Assembly (NCBI GenBank): GCA_032871835.1 | Contig: CM065297.1 | Coordinates: 622,501 to 686,500, forward strand | Source of the DNA: Dipteronia dyeriana | Lineage: Eukaryota; Streptophyta; Magnoliopsida; Sapindales; Sapindaceae | Reading direction: 5' to 3' | DNA: 64,000 nucleotides | Shown: positions 56,541-64,000 of the stretch, in pieces | Numbering within the stretch: the first letter of the stretch is position 1 | Layout of the letters: each line of letters starts with the position of its first letter | Position numbers and translations under genes: made by a program | The notes under the pieces: generated by a model | Told to the model about the DNA's origin: nothing | What the model saw: only the letters and a program-made list of their open reading frames with translations | Databases searched by the model: none

Positions 56541-58599
56541 AATTGTTTTGATAACCATTCTTTTATTGATTCAATACACCTACATCGTTTCTGATGAGTA
56601 GTATATCATCAACGTAAAGAACTAGGAAAACCAACTTGTCGCCTTTAATCTTTTTGTATACACAAGGTTCATCAAGGTTTTGAATGAATCCAAAAATTTT
56701 CACGGCTTGATCGAACCTTATGTTCCAGGATCTAGATGTTTGCTTCAATCCATATATGGATCTTTGCAACTTGCATACCCTTTCCTCTTGGCCCTTTTCA
56801 ATGAATCCTTCTGGTTGCTTCATGTAGATGCTTTCGTCAAGACTTCCATTAAGGAAAGTTATCTTGACGTCCATTTGCCAAATCTCTAGATTTAGAGATG
56901 CCGCAATTGATAAGAGTATCCTAATGGATTTAAGCATGGCCACATGAGAGAAGGTTTCTTCATAATCGATACCTTCCTTCTGTGTATAACCTTTAGCTAC
57001 CAATCTAGCTTTAAAGGTTTCCACCTTTCCATCCATTCCTCTTTTCCTCTTTTATACCCACTTGCACCCGATGGGTTTTATCCCTTTAGGCAAGTCTACA
57101 AGAAACCAGATTTTGTTTTTGAACATAGATTCAATTTCGGATTGCATTGCCTTTTGCCAATGGCGACAATCAACATCTTCCATTGCTTCCTTGTAAGTAT
57201 AGGGATCATCATCGTCCAGAAGATTCTCTACAGATTCTCCTAAACCGATGTATCTCTCGGGTTATCCAACAACCCTCCCACTACCACGAGGTATGGTAGA
57301 TTGTTGATCTTGTGTTGGTACGAAACTTACAATTTGGCTTGGTTACGAAACCTCTTGTGGAATTGTATCTCCTAAAAATTCATTCAGGACAATTCCACTT
57401 TTAGGCATAAAATTATTCATATAGTCTTCTTCTAGAAATTTGGCATTTGTCGAAATAAATACTTTAAGATCTGAAGGACTGTAAAAACAATATCCTTTTG
57501 TTCCTTTTGGATACCCTACAAATATGCATGTTTCTGAACGGGACTTCATTTTTTCTATCTTTCCTTTTAACACGTGTGCATGAAATCCTAATATCCTTAA
57601 GTGTTGTAAACTAGGCTTTCGCCCGGTCCACAACTCATGCAGTGTTTTAGGAACCGACTTAGATGGTACATCGTTTAGAATGAACATTGCAGTTTGTAAA
57701 GCATATCCCCAAAAAGAATTAGGGAGCGTTGAATAGATCAACATAGACCTAACCATATTCAAAAGAGTTCTATTTCTTCTTTTTGCCACCCCATTTTGTT
57801 TAGGTGCACCTAGTGCAGAAAACTGAGAAATTATTCCATTATCAATAAGATATTGCTGAAACTCACCAGATAGATATTCTCCACCACGATCGGACCTCAT
57901 GATTTTTATACGTTTCTCAAGCTGATTTCCTACTTCTGCTTTAAATGCTTTGAACATATCAAAAGCATCCAACTTATGTCTCATGAGATACACATAGCCA
58001 AATCTTGAGTGATCATCCGTGAAAGTGATGAAGTACTCATATCCACCTCTAGGTTGAATGCTCATAGGTCCACACACATCAGTGTGTATCAATCCTAAAC
58101 ATTTGATAGCTCTTGCGCCTTTGGTTGTAAACGACCTTTTGTTCATTTTACCTTCCAAACAATATTCACAAGTTGGTATATCATCAACCTTTAAGTCACT
58201 TAGAGGTCCGTCATATACCAATCTTTTAATCATATTAAGGTTAATATGACCAAGGCGTAAATGTCATAGGTAGGTTTAACCTTTTGATAATTTTACTCTT
58301 TTATTATTAGGTTCCGTTGATTCTGTGTCTAACAAGTGAGAGATATTTCTATGCAAGTAGAATAAACTGTTTTCCAAGGTACCTTTGCAAATAATTTTGT
58401 TATTCTTACTAATAATAAAACCTTTATAAAAAGTAACCGAATATCTAAATTTATTTAGACAAGAGACCGAAATTAAATTCCTCTTGAATTGTGGTATATA
58501 ATAAGCGTTTATGAAAACTAAATGCCTATAAGAATCAAAATTGATTCTAATATCTCCCACTACACTAGTGGACACCAACGCTCCATTGCCTAAATGCAA
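56541..58599 (-). pseudogene. Copia copy 2 pol remnant: protease tail, integrase, N-terminal reverse transcriptase
   Basis: Single minus-strand frame with stops at about 58276, 57343, 57258 and 57054, plus the final one at 56563. Order: HLGNGALVSTSVVGDIRINF and RNLISVSCL (protease tail), a GAG-pre-integrase stretch whose Trp is a stop, [77 protein letters not shown] (56605-56616). The DDE glutamate is Lys (codon 57781-57783). The sequence stops shortly after the polymerase site; the rest of reverse transcriptase and RNase H are gone. About 85-90% like copy 1 by eye. Confidence 0.9.
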
Positions 58600-59370
58600 G
58601 TTGAATTCATTTTTATTCAGTCTATTCCTTTAACCCTTTTCACCACAAAAGAAACACTTTCCTTTGATCTTAGTTACTTTCTTTGTCACTTTCTAAGAAG
58701 GCTCAAGTTTCTTTTTCTTATGTTGTCTCTTGACCTTTTGACGGGTTTTTAACATTAGCAACTTACCCAGCATATGAATCTCTTGACCCTTGCCTTTCAC
58801 AAGGATTTTTTCTGCGCTTTGAACATCTTACATCAGGCCTTGCAAGGTGTGTTCTTTATTATTCAAGGTGTAGTCCAACTTGAATTGATCAAAGGAATCC
58901 GATAGTGAGTTGAAAATCTTGTAAATTTTGGTCTCACCATCTATCGTTGCACCATTCAGTTCAGCAATGTTGAGATGTGCTATGACTTTTATCATGTGAT
59001 CTTTCACACCCTGTCCAGGTTTCATCCTAAGATTCATAAAAGCAATCACTGTCTCTCTCTCTTAGTCATCCTAGACCTCATAGCAAACATCTCCTCTAGA
59101 GACATCATTATATCGACAGTAGTCTCCATTCTTTCATGTTGCTGTTGCAACACGTCGGAGATGATAGCCATAATGTAACGTACATTTAGCCATCTCATCT
59201 AAAGACTTCCACTACTGATACTCTTCTCGTTGCTTCATGAGTTAGATTCATTAGTGTGGTGGTTAAGGAATATACAAAATGAATTTATACTTTTCAGCTT
59301 GCAACAACAACCCAATATTCCTTTTCCATGTGACATAATTATCATCGGTTAAATTATTATCTTTTAAGAT
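58600..59370 (-). pseudogene. Copia copy 2 gag remnant
   Basis: In the same frame as pol, so gag-pol was one frame. Reads DDNYVTWKRNIGLLLQAEKY, then after stops an open part at 58828-59049 (MNLRMKPGQGVKDHMIKVIA, FNSLSDSFDQFKLDY), which is the central gag domain of copia elements. The knuckle begins CFFCGEKG and is then cut by a stop; its His and last Cys are absent. Protease DSGA is also absent. The same truncated join is present in copy 1 at about 35510-35560. Confidence 0.85.
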
Positions 59371-60628
59371 ATTGATTAGGAATGGGGTCATGATATATTT
59401 TTAATGACAAAAGTTATATAAGTAAACAATCATGATATAGCACTTTTGAATATTTATCTTGACTTAAATAAAATAATTTAATTGTAAAAATTAAACAGTG
59501 ATTCAACACCCATAAATGTCACGCCACCTTTGGGAGTACGCACCATTTACTAGTTGGACTAGGTCCCATCTAATTGTTAACATAACAACCAACGTTTTCT
59601 ATTTTAGTCTTGCAATTTTATTAACAAGAACTCTTGGGAGGATATTAATAAAATTACATTAAGTGTGTTACCAAGTTATCGACCTTCAATATAATCCCTC
59701 ACGAATATCCCTCTTTTAGGAGTAGATATCGTTTGGGCTAATTGTCTAGTCTATCCTTGTAAGGAAGTATCTTACTAAATTCCATTCAAGAATACCTCTT
59801 GGGAGGTTATTCACGAAACATAAAGCTCAACTAAACTTGGAGGCTGTAGGTGTTCCAAAACACCTTCTCCAACTCAATTGTTTAAGGCGTGTGATCGAAT
59901 TCCAAAGAATGATTTACCAAGTTATCTAGATGCCAATTTAGATACTTAAACCTTTCAATGCATGTTCATACCAAAGAGATATATTAGTGGCACTCCTATT
60001 CTATATGACATGTTATCAAACAATGAAACACATTGCAATATTTACAAAAATATAAATAGCTACAATTTTGGTCCATCCTAGAAAAAAAAGTAAATTACAT
60101 ATATCTTGGAATACTAGAACTCCTTTATTGGCGAACAAGTCTTCACGCGACCTTCGTCTTTTGGACTCCCTCGACTACCTTCCATGGGCGTGCGCACCCT
60201 TTGCCCTTACCCATGGGCGTGCGCATGCCACAAACCCATAAAGGGCTGCCATGCACAGCCCATGGCTACCAAAGGGCTGCCGTGCGCAGCCCATGCCACA
60301 ACAAACGTGGTTGCACGCTCTTCGCACGTACGTTCTTTGCTACGGCTCGCACGATCCCAAACATGTTCCGGCTGCTTCTAATTCTTCAAACCTTCGAGTC
60401 TTTGATACTTGAATGTATTACTGAAGAATTATAAATAAAAAAATACTGCAGTTTTTTTTTATTACAATAGTGCAGTTTTTTTTTTATTACAACAACAAAA
60501 TAAAAAAAATTTAGCAACTACTAAGAAGGAAATTATGGCGATGATAGACCACCCTTCTTGTTACAATCCTAAAACAAAATACATTGAAATTCTAGGATAA
60601 AAATTGAGTAATAACAAACCACATATAA

Positions 60629-60666
<38 letters not shown>

Positions 60667-60762
60667 AATACCTAGAGTGTCATCTCTTTCTAAAACATGA
60701 TTATATACAAAAAATGAAAAAGATTCACGAACACATACATCAATTAATCAAGAGTACAACCA
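59371..60762 (-). mobile_element. Leader of copia copy 2
   Basis: Collinear with the leader of copy 1. It carries the GC-rich hairpin segment (60120-60420) and a frameshifted version of the antisense frame (open parts 60184-60381 and 60201-60434), plus T-rich runs and a (TA)n repeat. Confidence 0.75.
60632..60663. repeat. (TA)n microsatellite in the copia leader
   Basis: Sixteen TA units; the same place in copy 1 (33839-33875) has only short TA runs, so it expanded after the copies separated. Confidence 0.85.
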
Positions 60763-60775
60763 GGCCCTGATAACA
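60763..60775 (-). other. Primer-binding site of copia copy 2
   Basis: The minus strand reads TGTTATCAGGGCC, against the usual TGGTATCAGAGCC, three bases from the LTR end at 60778. Confidence 0.65.
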
Positions 60776-60777
60776 AT

Positions 60778-62984
60778 TGTAGAGAAAAAAGTTGGTTCAA
60801 AATGTAACGGAAGCGTGAGAAAATTAGAAAAATAGGGTTTGCGTATATAAAAAAAATTAATAACAAGAACCTTAACCCTAGATTAATTGATGTATATAAA
60901 AAATATCATACCCTTTTTTCTCAACGATTGAACTAGCGTCGAATTGAATACGCAAGACCTTCCAATCCAATCACGAACGTGAATCACCTAGGATTGTGGG
61001 CTCCCTTTCTTTAAATTGTATACCTGAGGATGGAAACAAACAAAATCTTATTCTTTGTTGGTCACAATAATCCTCCAAGAGAAAAACCAAGAACGTCCGG
61101 TCACTTTTGAATTATCAATCAATTTGATTGAAACTCGTGTGAACCTTGATTCGATGTTGTATACAAAACCCTTTTGATGCAAGGGATACTAATGTAGTAT
61201 CGAAAACAAAAACATCCTCTCTTTTCTCTATGCTTGGTCGAATTCTTCACACAATGAGTTGACGAAGTTTTTTTTTATAACAATAAAAAAACAAATAAAA
61301 AACAACCTCTCACACCAAAAACTAAGGCTTTGTCGAAATTTGCAAGTAGTATATATAGGAGATCAAGTCCTCTCCTAAGAAGGATTTACTTGGTGGTTAA
61401 GAATCCTTTTCTAAAAAAAAATTCTATTCTACACCAAGACTCTTAATCCAACTTAGTAGTGTATTTGTAACCATATTAAAGACTTTCTAATTTGATTAGA
61501 TAAATAATTCCTTTTATTTATCTACTTATCAAATATAGTCTTTAAAATTAACTATACTACCAACAATTGTATAATATTAGGAGACCATCTCCTAATAGAA
61601 AAAGATTTTTATTTTTAATTAAATAATTAATTAATCACCAAATTAATTAATTACCATTTATCAAATAATAAAATAATATAATATAATTAAGCTATTCTAA
61701 ATAGCCTTGCCGCCCAACACATATATATGGGCCAATATATTATTTTCTTATTTTATTAAATCCATTTGACCTTTTTAAAAAGTCCACATGTGAACTAGAC
61801 CCATTCTTACAAAATGAAACAAGTCCACATGCGAACTAGACCCATTCTTACAAAATGAAACAAGTCCACATGCCTCACTACAATTCTAAATGGACCCCTA
61901 AATTGGTCTGGTAGAATTTATCGAGTGATCCATGCAAGTTCGTACGGATTGAGGATCTTTGCGGGCTATCTAAATTTAAGCTCCAATAAACACAACCCAA
62001 TCAGAATCAATAGATGATTCACTTAGGTCCGATCTATCAATTTTAGTTCATTCTACTAAAGAACTAAAATTAAACTCATAATTATAGATAGAATAAGTTG
62101 ATGTTACTCATTCATACAATAGACAACCTTATTGGAGAAAGTGTATCCTTGTGAAGATTACCAGTAATCGCCAAGAGCTCATACACCGCCTATAGCTCTC
62201 CAAGTTACCATATTTACTAATATGACCACATTTTGAACTTGAATATTTTGACTTGTTCGGAAGCCATGTTTCAATAGACACTATTGAAAACTTAAAGTTA
62301 AGATTTAATTTCCAATACATCAAAAAATCCATATGATGATATTCTACTCTCATTTAATAAATGGAGCCACGATGTCCAAATCTATAAATGAAATCCTCTA
62401 TAGATTATCAAATGAATACCACCAAACTATCGAGGACGGACTATGCTATATAATCATACTCATTGATAGATCAAATGATAACACTTGCAACCATAAGTCC
62501 ATCATTTATCTCAGGATTGTGTTAGGCTCTCCGATTGTCTTCAAATGAAAAACTTTTATCTATTGACGGTTCTAGATAAAGTATTTCATTATGATCCTAT
62601 TCAATGCACCCAGTGCACTAGATTCTTTTACCCAAAGACACCACACTTTGATGATTTTAGACTCATCATAACACATTTGATCCCACTCAAATGCTAGCAA
62701 AAGAATCTACAATTTTGACAAGATAAAGGCGCCCAACTTTTTATCTTAAGTTGTGAATATTATTCAAGACTAATTAAAGAATTGTGTCTACCTCATACAT
62801 ATCTAGATGTATGAACAATTCTTCTTTTCTCATAGTCTTTTGACCTTATGATTATTTACTTTTGACAATTACATTAATTAAACTATAAATGCTTTAAGAT
62901 TTGTTAAACTAGAAATTACTTTATTAATATGGAAAGATTGTCAAATACAATATTATACTCTTGCTATCGAGCATAATCCTAACA
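60778..62984 (-). repeat. 5' LTR of copia copy 2, 2.2 kb
   Basis: The minus strand starts TGTTAGGATTATGCTCGATAGC (62984) and ends TTTTTTCTCTACA (60778). Includes a short internal duplication (GTCCACATG…GAACTAGACCC twice, 61780-61850). TATA-like TATATATA near 61350. Flank TGGTG at 62985-62989; no matching flank at 53982, so the left part is not a simple 3' LTR of the same insertion. Confidence 0.85.
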
Positions 62985-63573
62985 TGGTGAACCAAGAGTC
63001 ATGCTCAAATATGCAAGACATCCGTGTCAAAGAGTTTCTAGAAGAATAATAGACCAAATAGGATACAGATTCCAAATCAAGCAACAACTCTACTTCTTCG
63101 AGAAAACTGCACATCTACAAGGAAATAAGTCCTAAACGGACTATACCACCAGAATCCCGTTCGATCTCCACACGATCTCTGAAATAGGAAATAAGATAAA
63201 AAACGACCTCAACAAGCAATCAACCTTGATTAAAAAACAATTGTTTTTTACTTGTACAACAAGGATTAGGGTTATATGCATGTATTAGTAGACCCTTGAT
63301 CCCACTATTATAGGGAATATAGAACATATATACAGAAAAAATCACTACAAGAGAGGGGCAAAAGAGATCGAGTGGTGTAATTCTTCATTAAAATAGTGAA
63401 TTTGACTTGGTTGTGTATTTAGCCACCCGTGGACGTTTCTCCGATCACCAGAGTTTTACCAAGTAAACTCGTGTCGTTATTACTCACATTATATTCTCTT
63501 TCTTTTTCTTTTTTTGGCAGGTCATAACCAAATCCAACGTTGTTGACTCTCACCCATCGAGAAATCGACATCA
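62985..63573 (+). repeat. Remnant LTR of a Ty3/gypsy element (copy 2)
   Basis: Shares with 17590-17920 the blocks AAGGATTAGGGTTATATGCATG, AGATCGAGTG, CCGTGGACGTTTC, TTTTACCA and the end GAAATCGACATCA. Where copy 1 has GTATAAATAGA, this copy has GTATTAGTAGA, so the TATA box is lost. The copia LTR at 60778-62984 is inserted into it. Confidence 0.6.
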
Positions 63574-64000
63574 ATAATTAGTGCTAGAATGAGGGGGCCG
63601 AACCTCCGATCTGATTAAGAAATGGCTTGTAGCGGAAGCAGAAACAATTTTTAGGATATCCGAAAATCTCCAGATAATGTTCATATAGGCGGGAGTACAC
63701 GAGATACCACTACAACTCGAGAACCAACTAGCACCCTCGGCTGGTATCCAACAAATCCCTTCTACCAGCAAGGACATAACACATTGTTTCCGTAAAGTAC
63801 AATAACAGCTACTGACAGACGAGGCGAGAGAAAGAGTAGACCTATTGGCTGTGGAAGAGGCGTATCCGCCAAACTCTCCACCTGTTAGGCTTCGTTAGGT
63901 TATAGTTGGGCTGAAACCCGATGTACCAGCAGTTGTTAGGAACTCAGATCAAATCAATCAATCAATCAATCTAGGAGGTGTAACACGCAACCAGGACAGG
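63574..64000 (+). mobile_element. Leader and possible gag start of the Ty3/gypsy element (copy 2)
   Basis: Leader begins ATAATTAGTGCTAGAATGAGG, parallel to ACAACTGGGGCTAGAAGGAAG at 17921. A Thr/Pro-rich frame (IGGSTRDTTTTREPTSTLGW) follows with stops on both sides. A short (TCAA)n run lies at 63954-63971. The element runs off the window. Confidence 0.5.

Noticed and set aside
58975..59178. 67-codon plus-strand frame opposite copia gag
   Set aside because: Antisense shadow of the gag open segment, no counterpart open in copy 1.
1..64000. tRNA, rRNA, organelle-derived DNA or an intact host gene
   Set aside because: Looked for GGTTCGA-type tRNA loops with matching stems, conserved rRNA words and multi-exon coding patterns; found nothing convincing. 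A covariance-model scan would be needed to exclude small RNA genes.

Overview
The window looks like a heterochromatic or intergenic stretch of a flowering-plant nuclear genome, probably a eudicot. It is AT-rich, and I found no intact host gene. Almost everything I can explain is LTR-retrotransposon sequence, much of it nested, truncated or reduced to single LTRs. Two DNA transposons are also present. Nearly all open frames are short and lie in LTRs, leaders or antisense to broken gag-pol. Species cannot be named from this evidence.

Layout. 1-2.6 kb: a SIRE-type Ty1/copia gag remnant that jumps straight from the first codons of pol to the post-pol region. 4.2-7.9 kb: a second, older copia gag remnant on the minus strand with its primer site and an LTR containing a 28-G run. 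8.6-11.2 kb: a minus-strand Ty3/gypsy-like deletion derivative with an LTR. 11.2-17.1 kb: the 3' end and LTR of a SIRE-type element, broken by two minus-strand LTRs, one a solo LTR with a perfect CTTTG duplication. 17.1-20.0 kb: LTR, leader and gag of an old Ty3/gypsy element containing a truncated copia LTR. 20.0-26.9 kb: a structurally complete but coding-poor Ty3/gypsy element (LTRs, PBS, PPT, near-matching target duplication). It sits inside the 3' LTR of a minus-strand SIRE-type element whose pol remnant is at 30.0-31.3 kb.

31.3-40.8 kb: the main copia element of the window (plus strand; 2.44-kb 5' LTR, PBS, leader, broken gag-pol, PPT, truncated 3' LTR), inserted in the SIRE-type reverse transcriptase. 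40.9-42.7 kb: a terminal-inverted-repeat transposon that carries a piece of a 4-coumarate:CoA-ligase-like gene. 43.2-45.6 kb: a solo LTR of the same copia family. 45.6-47.6 kb: two diverged tandem arrays. 47.6-53.6 kb: two LTRs meeting at their 3' ends, one carrying a hAT-like insertion and the other a 35-bp hairpin-forming array. 54.0-63.0 kb: a second, minus-strand copy of the main copia family with a rearranged distal half. 63.0-64.0 kb: the LTR and leader of a Ty3/gypsy element related to the one at 17.2-18.1 kb.

Nothing here works together as a host pathway. What links the parts is retroelement biology: shared defects that imply trans-mobilisation (both copies of the main copia family lack the same knuckle-protease segment), LTRs whose U3 regions each carry a different tandem-repeat island upstream of the TATA box, and a structured leader with an antisense open frame. 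All percentages and repeat periods below are eye estimates; no alignment or database search was run.
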